Below, piece by piece: positions 9,591 through 22,616 of a DNA stretch of 64,000 nt (positions are counted from its first letter, which is position 1; each line of letters opens with the position of its first letter). A program made the translations under genes and the position numbers. The DNA is taken from positions 1,178,001 through 1,242,000 of the forward strand of contig CP084576.1 of NCBI GenBank assembly GCA_020410825.1. The letters run 5' to 3'. A model generated the notes under the pieces. That model did no database searches and was not told the origin of the DNA. It saw only the letters and a list, made by a program, of their open reading frames with translations. The stretch is from Candidatus Megaera endosymbiont of Mesostigma viride (GTDB lineage: Bacteria > Pseudomonadota > Alphaproteobacteria > Rickettsiales > Rickettsiaceae).

Positions 9591-9657
9591 ATAATACCTC
9601 TAACTTCAATGAAATTTATTATAGCATAACTTATTTCAAAAATTAAGAAAAAAATAC

Positions 9658-10146
9658 TTAACCTAAATCTATGTCCGGATATGAAATTTCTAATATTTCA
9701 AACACTTTGTTTCCCTTAGGAGTTGTTATTTCTACAATATCTCCTACAGATTTGCCAATAAGTCCTTTTGCAATTGGAGATTGGATCGAGACTCGTTTCT
9801 TAGTAATATCAGCCTCATACTCTCCAACTATTATGTATGTTACTTCTTCTTCTGTATCTTCATCCACTAATTTGACAGTAGCGCCAAATTTTATACTTTC
9901 TTTTGATAGTTTAGAAATATCAATAATTTCGGCTCTTGAGAGTTTATCCTCTAAATCTAAAATCCGCCCTTCAACAAAACTCTGTTTTTCTCGTGCTGCG
10001 TGATACTCCGCATTTTCCGATAAATCACCAAAATCCCGTGCTGTTGAAATAGCCTCAATAATTGTAGGCCTTTCAACGTGCTTCAAATGTTTAATTTCTT
10101 TTTCTAGGAGTTCGAAGCCTTTTTTAGTGATAGGGAATTTGACCAT
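9658..10146 (-). CDS. greA: Transcription elongation factor GreA
   Basis: 162 residues, matching GreA length. The N-terminal coiled-coil hairpin carries ISTARDFGDLSENAEYHAAR, the conserved tip with the acidic residues that act in the polymerase secondary channel. The C-terminal FKBP-like domain ends with IQSPIAKGLIGKSVGDIVEI and TPKGNKVFEILEI. It stimulates transcript cleavage by stalled RNA polymerase. It is divergent from the lipid kinase-like gene, with 74 bases between starts. Confidence 0.97.
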   Translation of the reverse strand: MVKFPITKKGFELLEKEIKHLKHVERPTIIEAISTARDFGDLSENAEYHAAREKQSFVEGRILDLEDKLSRAEIIDISKLSKESIKFGATVKLVDEDTEEEVTYIIVGEYEADITKKRVSIQSPIAKGLIGKSVGDIVEITTPKGNKVFEILEISYPDIDLG

Positions 10147-10220
10147 AATTATGTCTTGTTTAAGTTAAGATTTGAAGTATATTTAGACTAATTGCGTTTG
10201 TCAAATTAGCTAAAAATTTT

Positions 10221-10835
10221 ATGCAAAATGAAAATCTTAATTTTGAAATCAGGCGAAAAATTTTTCATTTATACGGGTTAATATTTCCTTTAGTTTATTC
10301 GTTTATTCCTAAAACAAGTATGAACGTATTACTGTTAATACTTACTGGGTTTACACTCTATGCTGATATATCTAGGCATCATAATCAGAAAATTAAAGAG
10401 GTAGTTGATAAATTTTTTAGCAAATTTCTTAGAAATAAAGAAAGAACTGGTTTCTACAAGCTTAGCGGAGCAAGTTATATGGCTCTGGGGCTTTTAATAA
10501 GTTGTTTATTTTTTTCTAAAGGTCTAGTAATTACTTCGTGGCTCATCCTGATCATATCTGATTGTATTGCAGCATTAGTAGGCATGAAATATGGAATGCC
10601 GCTAAAAAATGGCAAATCCTTAGTGGGTGCTGGTGCGTTTTTTATTTCCAGCGTTTTTATTAGCACAGTAATCTATTTTTTTGTCAGCCACCCTACAAGT
10701 TTTATTATCATAATTTTTAGTTCCCTTATGGCCACATTAGCTGAATTTTATGCTGGTCAAATAAAAATTAATGACAATTTATCCATTCCTGTTTGTTATT
10801 GTTTAACAACAGTAATTTTAAATTTAATTTTTTAA
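10221..10835 (+). CDS. Dolichol/diacylglycerol kinase-like membrane protein (CTP-dependent type)
   Basis: 204 residues with about six membrane segments. The start RRKIFHLYGLIFPLVY carries the RK-x-FH motif, and DCIAALVGMKYGMPLKNGKSLVGAGAFF holds the D-A-G-G-KS-GS signature of the SEC59/DGK1/phosphatidate cytidylyltransferase-like superfamily. Members phosphorylate polyprenols, phytol or diacylglycerol using CTP; the substrate here is unknown. It lies 4 bases upstream of dnaG on the same strand, so it is probably the first gene of the dnaG-rpoD operon. Confidence 0.75.
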   Translation: MQNENLNFEIRRKIFHLYGLIFPLVYSFIPKTSMNVLLLILTGFTLYADISRHHNQKIKEVVDKFFSKFLRNKERTGFYKLSGASYMALGLLISCLFFSKGLVITSWLILIISDCIAALVGMKYGMPLKNGKSLVGAGAFFISSVFISTVIYFFVSHPTSFIIIIFSSLMATLAEFYAGQIKINDNLSIPVCYCLTTVILNLIF

Positions 10836-10839
10836 ATTT

Positions 10840-12630
10840 ATGATAATTCCTGTGGAGTTTTACAACTACCTAAGAGAGCAAATAAGAACCTCCGATATAG
10901 TAAAGCAAAAGGTTTCTTTAACTAAAAAAGGTAATGAATATTTAGGGATATGTCCATTCCACTCTGAAAAAACCCCTTCTTTTACCGTTAATGACGCAAA
11001 AAGATTTTACCACTGTTTTGGTTGCGGTGTACATGGAGACATCATCAAATTTGTAGCCGAAACTACAGGGCTTAGTTATAAAGAAGCTGCAATAAAAATA
11101 GCTCAAGAAAATTCTATAGAGTTACCTAAAATGTCTGCTGATCAACAAAAGGAATATGATGAAGCAGATCAAATATATAATGTCTTGGAATTAGCCTCAG
11201 CTTACTTTACTGACCAGATCAATAAAGAAGTTGAAGGATATTTACTAGCCCGCGGTATCACTAAAAATATCAAGGAACAATTTTCTATAGGTTATGCGCC
11301 GGGAAAAGGGCTTTTAATTAAGTATTTTGAAAAAAAATCTATCCCTCTAAAAATTTTATTAAGCTCAGGCTTAGTGGGCAAGAAAGAAGATGGTAAAATT
11401 TATGAGGTATTTAATAATAGAATAATCTTTCCTATTAGAAATACCTATAATAGAATTGTAGGATTCGGAGGAAGGGTGATTGGGGATGGAATGCCCAAAT
11501 ATATAAATTCTCCAGAAACTTTAGTGTTTAAAAAAAGCGAGACAATGTATGGAGAAAACACCGCAATCAGTGCGTCTTATAAAAAAAATTACTCAATTGT
11601 AGTCGAAGGTTATATGGATGTAATTGCTTTACACCAGGCTGGAATAAATGAAGCTGTTGCAAGCCTTGGTACGTCGGTAACGGAAAAGCATCTGCAAAAA
11701 TTGTGGCGATCTGGGGAGGAAATTATAATTTGCCTTGATGGGGACAATGCAGGACAAAGAGCGAGTCGCAGATTAATCGATATAGCGCTGCCGATGATTG
11801 CTTACGATAAAAAAATTTCTTTCGTAATACTACCGAATTCCAAAGATCCAGATGAAGTTATTAAATCCGAGGGTATTGAATTATTTAATAAACTACTTGC
11901 AGAAAGAATCAATTTATCAGAAGCTATTTGGTTGAGCGAATATGGAGGGAAAACTTTTTCCTCTGCGGAATCTAAAGCTGTTTTAGAGTCTACATTAGAC
12001 ACTTTATGCTTACAGATAAAAGACAAGGTGCTGTCCGCTAATTTTCGGCGCTATTTCAAGGAACAGATGTGGCAGAAGCTTTATAATAAGAAAGGAGCAC
12101 GCAATGGGTTAAAGAAAAATAATAAGACGTATATTGGAAGTAATGGTGATAAGGAATACACCGAAATGGAAGTGCTTGAATTATCTTTATGCAGTTTTAT
12201 TATAAAGTTTCCTGGTCTGCTAAAAATTGCCAGAATTAGAGAATTTGTATCAGATTTAACTCTATCCTCTCCTGATTTGAACGAATTCAAAGAATGGTAT
12301 ATTAGTCAAATAGATATGTATGACGATATTAATGAGAATAAGACCAAAGAACTTGCAGAAAAAACTGGATTTTATGACAGTTTTTTAGTATTATCTGATC
12401 CCAAGAAAATTTTTCTAGATACAATTTTTATTGAAAAAAATAAAGCAAATTGCGAGCTAATTTTTGATTTATTAAGTAAAAAATACTATTTATTATCGCT
12501 AAAACAAGAATACATTAATATAATAAATAGTAATAAAGAAGAGGTTAGGCTCAAAGCGCCTTCTTATTTGAAAGAGATTCAGGAAACTTCTAAACAACTC
12601 AGTAAGTTAAGTGAATTTTTTATAAACTAA
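10840..12630 (+). CDS. dnaG: DNA primase DnaG
   Basis: 596 residues. The N-terminal zinc finger has [11 protein letters not shown] and HCFGCG (about residues 39-65). The TOPRIM catalytic core shows [15 protein letters not shown] near residue 255 and the metal-binding [11 protein letters not shown] near residue 300. The C-terminal 170 residues would contact the DnaB helicase and are poorly conserved. It makes RNA primers at replication forks. Only 32 bases separate it from rpoD, giving the dnaG-rpoD part of the classical macromolecular synthesis operon without rpsU. Confidence 0.97.
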   Translation: MIIPVEFYNYLREQIRTSDIVKQKVSLTKKGNEYLGICPFHSEKTPSFTVNDAKRFYHCFGCGVHGDIIKFVAETTGLSYKEAAIKIAQENSIELPKMSADQQKEYDEADQIYNVLELASAYFTDQINKEVEGYLLARGITKNIKEQFSIGYAPGKGLLIKYFEKKSIPLKILLSSGLVGKKEDGKIYEVFNNRIIFPIRNTYNRIVGFGGRVIGDGMPKYINSPETLVFKKSETMYGENTAISASYKKNYSIVVEGYMDVIALHQAGINEAVASLGTSVTEKHLQKLWRSGEEIIICLDGDNAGQRASRRLIDIALPMIAYDKKISFVILPNSKDPDEVIKSEGIELFNKLLAERINLSEAIWLSEYGGKTFSSAESKAVLESTLDTLCLQIKDKVLSANFRRYFKEQMWQKLYNKKGARNGLKKNNKTYIGSNGDKEYTEMEVLELSLCSFIIKFPGLLKIARIREFVSDLTLSSPDLNEFKEWYISQIDMYDDINENKTKELAEKTGFYDSFLVLSDPKKIFLDTIFIEKNKANCELIFDLLSKKYYLLSLKQEYINIINSNKEEVRLKAPSYLKEIQETSKQLSKLSEFFIN

Positions 12631-12662
12631 GGCAATTTTCTAATTATTATCATAACAAAAAT

Positions 12663-14612
12663 ATGAATAAAGAAAAGACAAATCCAGTTGAAAAACTCAA
12701 GAACAATGATTTTAAAAAAGTTGATAACTTAGTAGTTGAAAGCAAAAAGAAAGGTTTTGTAACCTACAACCAGATCAACAAATCTATTGCCGCAAATAAG
12801 AAACTTTCTGTTGATGATCTGGAAAATGCTATATCCAAGTTTTCAGAAGCGGGTATCGATATTATTGACGACGATAATAATGACGATATAAAGCTTGATA
12901 TTAACGTTAGCGAAGAGCTCAATATTTCCAGTTCGGCTATTGATAGTGAAGAAGAGGATGATGCTAACTCAGAAAACCTGGGTTCTACCGATGATACTGT
13001 CAGGCTTTATCTCCGTGATATGGGAGGAGTAGAACTTCTCTCACGCGAAAATGAAATAGAGATAGCAAAACGCATTGATGAAGGAAAAAAATTGATGCTT
13101 CACTCCCTTTGTGAAAGCCCCACGGCGATGAAGAAATTCATCAAATTGTATGAGGATTTGGTTAATGAAAAAATTGCTTTGCGTGATTTAATTGACCTCG
13201 AAGCAAATATAGAGGATGATACAGCGATTGTCAGTAGTACCGACAATAAAAACGATGAAAATGAGGGAGACTTAACCGATACCGACGCTGATGGTGATAA
13301 TGATTCGGAAGAGGTATCTTCTCTTTCTATTTCAGCTATGGAAGCTGAGTTGTTACCGAATATATTAGACAAGATGGAGCGGATAGCAAAGATTTGCGAT
13401 AAATTACTTTCTGAAACAAAAACTCATTATTTAGTAAAAAAACAAACTTCTTCTCTTGCTTCGAACAAAAAATACAAAAACGCTCTTATTGAATTGACCG
13501 AAGAAATCTCATCTATACATTTTAATACCAAACGTATTGAAGAAATTCTGGTAGATATATATGAAACAAATAAGAAGTTAGTAGCAAAAGAAACTGAATT
13601 GCTAAAACTAGCAGAGAAGCACGGGGTTAAACGCCAAAATTTCCTAAAAGAGTATATAGGTTCAGTAATTGATAATAGCTGGAAAGAAAAAATTCAGAAG
13701 AAAAAGGAAATTGCTTGGAAAAAGTTTATTCATGAAGAAGTTGCAGCTGTTGATAACACAATTTCTGAATTAAAAAAAGAAGAGTCAGTTATTGGCTTAC
13801 CAATTTTTGAATTTAAAAGAATAGTTAATTCTATCCAGAAGGGCGAAAGACAGTCAAGCAGAGCTAAAAAAGAAATGATCGAAGCGAATTTAAGGCTTGT
13901 TATTTCGATTGCAAAAAAATATGCTAACCGAGGGTTGCAGTTTTTAGATCTTATTCAAGAGGGAAATATTGGCTTAATGAAAGCTGTAGATAAATTTGAA
14001 TACAGCCGGGGCTTTAAATTTTCTACTTATGCTACTTGGTGGATACGGCAGGCTATTACTAGATCTATTGCTGATCAAGCACGTACAATCCGTATTCCTG
14101 TTCATATGATCGAAACAATTAATAAAATTATTCGTACATCTAGGCAAATGCTAAGTGAACTAGGGTACGAACCAACACCCGCTGAAATTGCAAACCGCCT
14201 TTCCATGCCTGTTGATAAAGTAAGAAAGGTAATGAAAATTGCAAAAGAGCCTGTAAGTTTAGAAAATCCTGTTGGAGATGAGGATGGAAGTTATCTTGGC
14301 GACTTTATTGAAGATAAAAATGCTATTTTACCTATTGATGCCGCAATTCAGTCAAACTTACGAGAAACCACTACCCGAATTCTGTCTAGTCTTACCCCTC
14401 GTGAGGAAAGAGTTCTTAGAATGAGGTTTGGTATTGGTATGAATACCGATCATACTTTAGAAGAGGTTGGACAGCAGTTTCACGTCACTCGAGAAAGAAT
14501 AAGACAAATTGAGGCAAAAGCTTTGCGTAAACTAAAACATCCAACACGATCTAAAAAAATGCGCAGTTTCCTAAGTGGTTCTAGTAAATTGCAAAATAAT
14601 ATTAATGAGTGA
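12663..14612 (+). CDS. rpoD: Primary RNA polymerase sigma factor RpoD (sigma-70)
   Basis: 649 residues. Region 1.2 is seen at [20 protein letters not shown], region 2 at about residues 407-485 ([20 protein letters not shown] then [20 protein letters not shown]), region 3 after that, and region 4.2 at about 597-623 ([18 protein letters not shown]). The non-conserved block between regions 1.2 and 2.1 contains a strongly acidic Asp/Asn/Glu run around residues 185-220. The gene ends in TGA, which shows that TGA is a true stop codon in this genome. It is the last gene of the operon starting with the lipid kinase-like gene. Confidence 0.97.
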   Translation: MNKEKTNPVEKLKNNDFKKVDNLVVESKKKGFVTYNQINKSIAANKKLSVDDLENAISKFSEAGIDIIDDDNNDDIKLDINVSEELNISSSAIDSEEEDDANSENLGSTDDTVRLYLRDMGGVELLSRENEIEIAKRIDEGKKLMLHSLCESPTAMKKFIKLYEDLVNEKIALRDLIDLEANIEDDTAIVSSTDNKNDENEGDLTDTDADGDNDSEEVSSLSISAMEAELLPNILDKMERIAKICDKLLSETKTHYLVKKQTSSLASNKKYKNALIELTEEISSIHFNTKRIEEILVDIYETNKKLVAKETELLKLAEKHGVKRQNFLKEYIGSVIDNSWKEKIQKKKEIAWKKFIHEEVAAVDNTISELKKEESVIGLPIFEFKRIVNSIQKGERQSSRAKKEMIEANLRLVISIAKKYANRGLQFLDLIQEGNIGLMKAVDKFEYSRGFKFSTYATWWIRQAITRSIADQARTIRIPVHMIETINKIIRTSRQMLSELGYEPTPAEIANRLSMPVDKVRKVMKIAKEPVSLENPVGDEDGSYLGDFIEDKNAILPIDAAIQSNLRETTTRILSSLTPREERVLRMRFGIGMNTDHTLEEVGQQFHVTRERIRQIEAKALRKLKHPTRSKKMRSFLSGSSKLQNNINE

Positions 14613-14723
14613 GACTGATTTTATAATTTAAAACCAATTTTATTGCTGCAATCAATTAAATCTCAAAATTTAATGTGAAATCTCATAAGGAGGGTAATCG
14701 CAAGAGTTTAATTAAAAAACAAA

Positions 14724-16007
14724 ATGAGTATTATTTTGCTATACAATTTGCTAACTGTTAGTCTTTTTCCTTTTTATATTATAATACTTTTGGTTAGGGC
14801 AATAAAAGGGAAAGAAAATATAAAATCTTTAAGAAGTAGATTTACTTTATACAGCACAAAAAGAAACAGAGAGAAATTAATATGGATTCATGCTGCCAGT
14901 GTTGGGGAATCCATGATCGCAATTAATCTTGTAAATCAGCTAAAAAAAAAGTACCAAAATACTGATTTTTTAATTACAACGGGCACATTATCGTCCGCAA
15001 ACCTTATAAATAAATGGCTACCTCCAGGCGTATATCATGAATTTACTCCACTTGATAATATTTTTACCATAAGAAAATTTTACCAATATTGGAGACCTAC
15101 TGTTGGGATATTTGTTGAATCTGATATTTGGCCAGTATTAGTTACTTTTGGAGCTAAAAAATGTAAATTAATACTTTTAAATGGTAGATTATCTGATAAA
15201 TCTTTTCAGATTTGGCAAAAATTTCCTAAAATATTTAAGTTATTAACTGACTCCTTTTCTTATATTGGAGTTCAAAGCAAGGTCGATTTAGAAAAATACC
15301 AATCACTTGGTTGTAATAAAGCTGAGAATTTAGGTAACATAAAATTTTCTAATCAGGAATTAGAAGTAAATAAAAAAGAGCTAGCTTATCTACAAGAATT
15401 ATTTAAGGATAGAAAAATTTTTGTTGCAGCTAGTACACATGAAGAAGATGAGGCAGTATTATTAGATATAATTTATCAGTTTAAGGAAGAAAAAATAGAT
15501 AAGTTTTATCCGATTATTATTTTAAGGCATCCGGAAAGGGCGAGTTATGTCGGTTTAATGTGTAATAAGCTAGGGCTAAAATATAGCCTACGATCACATA
15601 AAACCAAAAATAATATTCTAAAAAATGACCTTTATATTGTTAATAGTTTTGGTGAGTTAGGATTATTTTATAGCCTTGCTGATATTACTTTTATTGGTGG
15701 TTCTTTTAAAATGAAAAGTCGGATAGCAGGTCATAATTTGCTAGAGCCTGCATATTTTGAGAATGTTATTATTGTAGGTCCGAATATGGGTAACTTTCAA
15801 AATATAACTAACGAAATGCTTGAAAATAAGGCTTGTATACAGATTAATACTTCCGAAGAATTAAAAAATCAGATTCTATTTTTTATGGAAGATAAAAACC
15901 GGAAAATCTACCGAGAATATTCCGATAATGCAAAGAGATATGTTAAATCTAAACAAAAAATTTTAGGTAATTACCTTCAACAGATAGACATTTTTTTTAA
16001 TGATTAA
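14724..16007 (+). CDS. waaA: 3-deoxy-D-manno-octulosonic acid (Kdo) transferase
   Basis: 427 residues of the GT30 family. It begins with a membrane-anchoring segment (LLTVSLFPFYIIILLVRAI), then IWIHAASVGE, which contains the family's catalytic Glu region, and TTGTLSSANL. The C-terminal half has FVAASTHEEDE, ILRHPERA and FIGGSF plus GHNLLEPAY. It adds Kdo to lipid IVA at the cytoplasmic face of the inner membrane. Its end overlaps lpxK by 8 bases. A good ribosome binding site candidate (AAGGAGGG) lies near 14689-14696, though far from the ATG. Confidence 0.95.
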   Translation: MSIILLYNLLTVSLFPFYIIILLVRAIKGKENIKSLRSRFTLYSTKRNREKLIWIHAASVGESMIAINLVNQLKKKYQNTDFLITTGTLSSANLINKWLPPGVYHEFTPLDNIFTIRKFYQYWRPTVGIFVESDIWPVLVTFGAKKCKLILLNGRLSDKSFQIWQKFPKIFKLLTDSFSYIGVQSKVDLEKYQSLGCNKAENLGNIKFSNQELEVNKKELAYLQELFKDRKIFVAASTHEEDEAVLLDIIYQFKEEKIDKFYPIIILRHPERASYVGLMCNKLGLKYSLRSHKTKNNILKNDLYIVNSFGELGLFYSLADITFIGGSFKMKSRIAGHNLLEPAYFENVIIVGPNMGNFQNITNEMLENKACIQINTSEELKNQILFFMEDKNRKIYREYSDNAKRYVKSKQKILGNYLQQIDIFFND

Positions 16008-16989
16008 TTTAAAATACCCTAATTTTTGGTCTAAAAAAACCTGGCTTTCCTCTATAATGATATTTTTTTCATATATATATATATTCCTTGGTTTTGTAAG
16101 AGCTCAGACTACCAAAAAGATAGTATTGCCTCAAAAAATAATTTGTGTGGGTAATATAACATTAGGAGGAAGTGGTAAAACTCAAATTGTAGCATGGTTA
16201 GCGCAAAAGCTTATTCAAAAAAACATTTCGTTTGTAATTGTTACTAAAGCTTATAAATCGCGCCTTGCGAAAGTAAAATTAGTTGAAAAAACCGATACTG
16301 CAAAAGAAGTAGGAGATGAATCAGTAATGCTTCGGAAATACGGTTCTGTAATAGCTGCAAAAAAAATTAACTATGCCCTTCCATTGATTCAGCAGATGAA
16401 TCCGGAAATAGTGATTTTAGATGATGGTATGCAAAATCCAGTTTTACAAAAAAATTTACAAATACTAACTATTGACTCGCTAAATGGGATAGGAAACAAC
16501 AGAATTTTTCCTGCGGGGCCGTTAAGAGAAAGCTTAAAATCTGGTTTAGCAAAATCTGATTTAATTTTTATGATCGGTAATAATAAATGTAAAGATTCTA
16601 GCCTAATTGGTAATATTTCTTTAAGTCAAAGACCGTATTTTGCAGCTGCTATTAAATTAAAAGAAAATCTAGATAAAGATATTGAATATATTGCTTTTGC
16701 TGGTATTGGTAATCCAGAAAAATTTTATTCGTTATTATTAGAGAATAACTTAAAAATTAAACAATACATGTCATTTGGAGATCATCATAATTATTCTGAT
16801 GAGGAGGTAAAAAAGTTAATAGATTTAGCAAAGTTAAATAATGCGTCTTTAATTACCACAGAAAAAGATTACGTTAAATTAGCTAATAAATACAAAGAGC
16901 TGGTAATATGTGCTAGAGTCGGCCTTGAGTTTGAAAATGAGCAGAAATGTATAGATTTAGTATATGAAAAATTATTCCAAAAAAATTAA
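16000..16989 (+). CDS. lpxK: Tetraacyldisaccharide 4'-kinase LpxK
   Basis: 329 residues. The P-loop GNITLGGSGKTQIV is at about residues 51-64. Family motifs VGDESVML, ILDDGMQNP, FPAGPLRE and TTEKDYVKL follow in order. It phosphorylates the 4' position of the lipid A disaccharide. It is translationally linked to waaA before it (8-base overlap) and lpxL after it (26-base overlap), which makes a compact lipid A late-step operon. Confidence 0.96.
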   Translation: MINLKYPNFWSKKTWLSSIMIFFSYIYIFLGFVRAQTTKKIVLPQKIICVGNITLGGSGKTQIVAWLAQKLIQKNISFVIVTKAYKSRLAKVKLVEKTDTAKEVGDESVMLRKYGSVIAAKKINYALPLIQQMNPEIVILDDGMQNPVLQKNLQILTIDSLNGIGNNRIFPAGPLRESLKSGLAKSDLIFMIGNNKCKDSSLIGNISLSQRPYFAAAIKLKENLDKDIEYIAFAGIGNPEKFYSLLLENNLKIKQYMSFGDHHNYSDEEVKKLIDLAKLNNASLITTEKDYVKLANKYKELVICARVGLEFENEQKCIDLVYEKLFQKN

Positions 16990-17854
16990 ACATTTTATTG
17001 AATATGTTTTTTTAAAAATGTTTATAAAAACCATGAAAATAATAGGTTTTAAGAATTCAGTAGCTTTTTGCAGTTGGACAGCCAGGTTCTTAGGTCCATA
17101 TATGAGAGTTACTAAAATAGCAGAACGAAATTTAGATAAGGTATTTGGAGAGGAATTTGACATCAAAAAAATTATTCCTCAAATATGGGATAATTTTGGT
17201 AAATATATCGGTGAATTTCCTTTTATTAACGAATTGTCTGATCAGGAAATGAAGTCCATGTTTACTATGGAGGGCATAGAAAATGTAAAAAGTTATCAGC
17301 AGACTAAAAAACCATTTTTACTTTTTTTAGCTCATCAGGCTAATTGGGATTTTGTTATAAGACATATAACCGATATTTACCCGAAATTTGCCATTATTTA
17401 CCGAAAAGCAAATAACTCTTATGTCGACAGGGAAATTCTTCGAACCCGTAGCAAAAATCCAAATGTACTTATGATAGCTAAAGGACCAACTGGGGCTAAA
17501 GGTTTGGTGCGGGCCATAAAAAACGGCTACTCGATTGCTATGCTTGTTGATCAGAAAATGAATGATGGTATTGAAGTACCCTTTTTTGGCAGGCCAGCGA
17601 TGACGGCAAATGCTATTGCCAAGCTGAGTTTACAATATAATTATCCGATTATACCTTGTCAATTAATCCGCATTAAGGAAAGCAATTTTAAAGCTATTCT
17701 CCATCCGGAGATAAAATATCAGCCTACTGGCAGTAAAGAAAATGATGTGTACAATATAATGCTGCTTATTAATCAAACACTGGAGAAATGGATTAAAGAA
17801 AACCCTTCCCAGTGGTTCTGGTTTCATAATAGATGGGAAAAAATAAAAATATAA
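16964..17854 (+). CDS. lpxL: Lipid A biosynthesis lauroyl acyltransferase (LpxL/HtrB family)
   Basis: 296 residues of the lysophospholipid-acyltransferase-like family. The catalytic H-x4-D/E-type motif appears as AHQANWDF near residue 125, then AIIYRKANN, RAIKNGYSIAMLVDQKMNDG and VPFFGRPAMT, and the C-terminal NPSQWFWFHNRWE is characteristic. It adds a secondary acyl chain to lipid A. The first ATG overlaps lpxK by 26 bases; a later ATG (residue 20 region, MFIKTMKIIGF) is possible but would lose part of the membrane anchor. Whether it is LpxL or LpxM-like is not settled. Confidence 0.9.
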   Translation: MKNYSKKIKHFIEYVFLKMFIKTMKIIGFKNSVAFCSWTARFLGPYMRVTKIAERNLDKVFGEEFDIKKIIPQIWDNFGKYIGEFPFINELSDQEMKSMFTMEGIENVKSYQQTKKPFLLFLAHQANWDFVIRHITDIYPKFAIIYRKANNSYVDREILRTRSKNPNVLMIAKGPTGAKGLVRAIKNGYSIAMLVDQKMNDGIEVPFFGRPAMTANAIAKLSLQYNYPIIPCQLIRIKESNFKAILHPEIKYQPTGSKENDVYNIMLLINQTLEKWIKENPSQWFWFHNRWEKIKI

Positions 17855-17881
17855 ACTACTGCTTTAAGAATGGTTTTTTAT

Positions 17882-18310
17882 TTAAATCTTATAGATAGAA
17901 ACCAAACGGTTATTGTCACTATTTATAGATATTTTTATTGAAATCGTATTTGGAGGCAAAATACTGCTAATAATTTCTGGCCATTCAATTAAGCATACAT
18001 GATTACCAGAAAATGCTTCTTCTATACCCAGTTCGTATATTTCTTCCAAATGTTCTAGTCTATACAAGTCGAAATGGTAAATTTCAAAATTTTTAGTTGG
18101 ATAAATTTGTAATAGATTAAAAGTTGGGCTAACAACTTTAACATCTTCCCCACATAAATATTTAATTATATGGCGGCATAGAAAAGTTTTTCCGACGCCA
18201 AGTCCACCCCTAAAAGTTATAATAGAACCTTTCTTTATTTGTGCGGCTATTTTTATTGCAAGGTTCTCGGTTTCCTTTTCTGATTTTAAGGTAAGCTCTT
18301 TTCCTTGCAT
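17882..18310 (-). CDS. tsaE: tRNA threonylcarbamoyladenosine biosynthesis protein TsaE
   Basis: 142 residues, P-loop ATPase of the YjeE/TsaE family. Walker A is GGLGVGKTFLCR at about residues 38-49, followed by VSPTFNLLQIYPT and FDLYRLEHLEEIYELGIEE, and LIEWPE. It works with TsaB, TsaC and TsaD to make t6A at position 37 of ANN-decoding tRNAs. It is the downstream gene of a pair with the HAD phosphatase gene, 10 bases apart, and converges with lpxL. Confidence 0.95.
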   Translation of the reverse strand: MQGKELTLKSEKETENLAIKIAAQIKKGSIITFRGGLGVGKTFLCRHIIKYLCGEDVKVVSPTFNLLQIYPTKNFEIYHFDLYRLEHLEEIYELGIEEAFSGNHVCLIEWPEIISSILPPNTISIKISINSDNNRLVSIYKI

Positions 18311-18320
18311 AGCTTGTAAT

Positions 18321-19181
18321 TTAAGTTAATTCAGTAATAAATGTAGGAAATATTTTAAATTCTTTAGCTTTTTTCCCAAGGACAGAAACTTTATCATCCA
18401 GAGATTCGTAGATTGAGTGGTATTTGTGCGTATTGCCGGTTAGCACTAAAGCAGAATCTATTCCTGAGTTCTGGGCTCCGAGAATATCAGTTTCAAAAGT
18501 GTCCCCTACCATTAAAATTCGGTTTTTTGGAATTGCACCTGATACCTTAAAAATATGCTGGTACATAACGTCTTTAGGTTTACCGGTATATACAACTTGT
18601 CCCCCATTTTCTTCTATAATGCGTGCGAAATATCCAGCGCAGTATCTGGTTATACCTCCTTTCGGAATTGATATATCTGGATTGGCACATATCTTAAGCA
18701 GGTTTGGCAGTTTAGCAACGTCTTTTAATACATTGTCAAATTCTTTAATGTTTTGATTTTCATCTCGATACAAAGTTAAAAGGAAAACATCAGCTTTTGT
18801 GTAATCATCAGTAATACTATGGTTAAGTTTACGCAATATATCATCGTTCTGATCACTCCCGAGGTGATATATTGTTAGCTTATCTTTTTCCAGTTTAATT
18901 GCTTCTTCTGTGATCAATTTTCTAGCAATATCTCCGGAAGTGATGATCATTTCTTCCGACGCCTTTAAGCCCCATTTTGCTAACCTATCTTTCATGATAA
19001 AGGCTGGCCTTGGTACGTTTGACACAAAAAATCCTTGCTTTTGCCCTAAAATGCTATTTATAGATTCTACCACACCAGGGTATAATTTATCATTTTCAAC
19101 AACTACTCCCCATAAATCAAATAAAAATAAATCGTAATCGTTTAACACTTCAGAAATATGCTTGAAAACTGGTGACTCCAT
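18321..19181 (-). CDS. HAD-superfamily class IIA hydrolase (TIGR01459 type)
   Basis: 286 residues. Motif I is DYDLFLFDLWGVVVEN, with the nucleophile Asp in DLWG as in the TIGR01459 subfamily of alphaproteobacteria. NVPRP is the motif II region, a motif III Lys lies in YTGKPKDVMY and motif IV is MVGDTFETDILGAQNSGI. The substrate of the subfamily is not established; it is NagD-like, so a small sugar or nucleotide phosphate is likely. It is divergent from gyrB and upstream of tsaE. Confidence 0.88.
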   Translation of the reverse strand: MESPVFKHISEVLNDYDLFLFDLWGVVVENDKLYPGVVESINSILGQKQGFFVSNVPRPAFIMKDRLAKWGLKASEEMIITSGDIARKLITEEAIKLEKDKLTIYHLGSDQNDDILRKLNHSITDDYTKADVFLLTLYRDENQNIKEFDNVLKDVAKLPNLLKICANPDISIPKGGITRYCAGYFARIIEENGGQVVYTGKPKDVMYQHIFKVSGAIPKNRILMVGDTFETDILGAQNSGIDSALVLTGNTHKYHSIYESLDDKVSVLGKKAKEFKIFPTFITELT

Positions 19182-19229
19182 GGCTTTTATACCCTATATA
19201 ATAATTATTGCTTTAAGTTTTACTTTTAA

Positions 19230-21773
<2,544 letters not shown>

Positions 21774-21780
21774 GGAAAGT

Positions 21781-21869
21781 TATAGCCAATTCAGCGGTAT
21801 ATGGTACTAGGAATGATTGAGTAAAGTTTATAAATCACACTTTCACTAAATGGTAAGTAATTGGCTATA
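21781..21869. repeat. 11-bp perfect inverted repeat between gyrB and rnpA
   Basis: TATAGCCAATT (21781-21791) and its exact complement AATTGGCTATA (21859-21869) enclose 67 bases in the convergent gap after gyrB. The right arm contains the rnpA stop codon. The arms could form a long-loop stem acting on both messages, or be a small palindromic repeat element; no T-run follows, so a simple terminator is unlikely. Confidence 0.6.
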
Positions 21870-22242
21870 TAGGGGTTATTTTTTTCTTTATAGTTTTTTG
21901 TAAGATGCTCTTAAATTCAAATGATAATTTGGCAAACTCTACCAAATCAAAATTTTTGTATGGTATAAAAATTATAGCTACTTTCGAGAGGTTCAGGTCA
22001 CACTCTTTCAGCATTAATCTCGTTAAATGTCTTATTCGCCGCTTGATTTTGTTTCTAATATATGCTTTTTTAGAAATTTTTTTACTAACTTTCATTCCTA
22101 AAAAGGTAGGATTCTGGCTATCTGTTTGAATCAAGCTAAAATTCTGAGCAATCACTACCATAAAATATGGGCTAGATACTTTTTTACCGTGCAAATTAAC
22201 AAGGTCAAATTTTTTTTGATTTCTTAACGAATAAAGAGGCAC
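21865..22242 (-). CDS. rnpA: Ribonuclease P protein component
   Basis: 125 residues, basic. The family core is present: LGMKVSKKISKKAYIRNKIK followed by RRIRHLTR, which contains the RNR-type RNA-binding motif. It helps the RNA subunit process tRNA 5' ends. The start codon is GTG at 22242; the next sequence SLRNQKKFDLV matches the usual N-terminus. It lies 10 bases after rpmH in the very common rpmH-rnpA operon. Confidence 0.95.
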   Translation of the reverse strand: MPLYSLRNQKKFDLVNLHGKKVSSPYFMVVIAQNFSLIQTDSQNPTFLGMKVSKKISKKAYIRNKIKRRIRHLTRLMLKECDLNLSKVAIIFIPYKNFDLVEFAKLSFEFKSILQKTIKKKITPI

Positions 22243-22252
22243 AACTTTTGAA

Positions 22253-22387
22253 TTAGGCGGTTAACTTTTTTCTTCCTTTTGCTCTACGGTTTTTTATAAC
22301 TAATCTTCCGCCTACGGTTGCCATTCTTGACCTAAAACCATGTCTTCTTTTCCTTACTAGCTTACTAGGCTGAAATGTACGTTTCAT
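22253..22387 (-). CDS. rpmH: 50S ribosomal protein L34
   Basis: 44 codons, read directly from the minus strand. The protein begins [20 protein letters not shown] and continues with [20 protein letters not shown], which is an unmistakable L34. Its stop is 10 bases before the rnpA GTG. A good sigma-70-like promoter lies about 60 bases upstream. Confidence 0.97.
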   Translation of the reverse strand: MKRTFQPSKLVRKRRHGFRSRMATVGGRLVIKNRRAKGRKKLTA

Positions 22388-22448
22388 AATAATTAATAAT
22401 ACTAATTAACATTTAACAGATGATTGCTTTTGCAATGATTGATGGTCA

Positions 22449-22477
22449 AATCTAATCAAAAACACCATAATTGTCAA
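22449..22477 (-). promoter_or_regulatory. Sigma-70 type promoter for rpmH-rnpA
   Basis: On the minus strand a perfect -35 box TTGACA (22477-22472) and a -10 box TAGATT (22454-22449, 4 of 6 matches to TATAAT) are 17 bases apart. They point toward rpmH, leaving about 55 bases of leader. Confidence 0.6.
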
Positions 22478-22616
22478 CCCCAAATATTGATACTAGTGTT
22501 TATAGTAGTTGGAGATAAATTTTTTTGCTATATTTTATTTATATAATAAGTTTTGTGTTGTTGTATTTCTTAATATTATACTACTTATTATAATATTCTT
22601 AAAAATATAAAATATT

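Noticed and set aside
9423..9629. Small plus-strand open frame opposite the rpoH start
   Set aside because: It overlaps the conserved rpoH N-terminus and promoter region and has no recognisable features.
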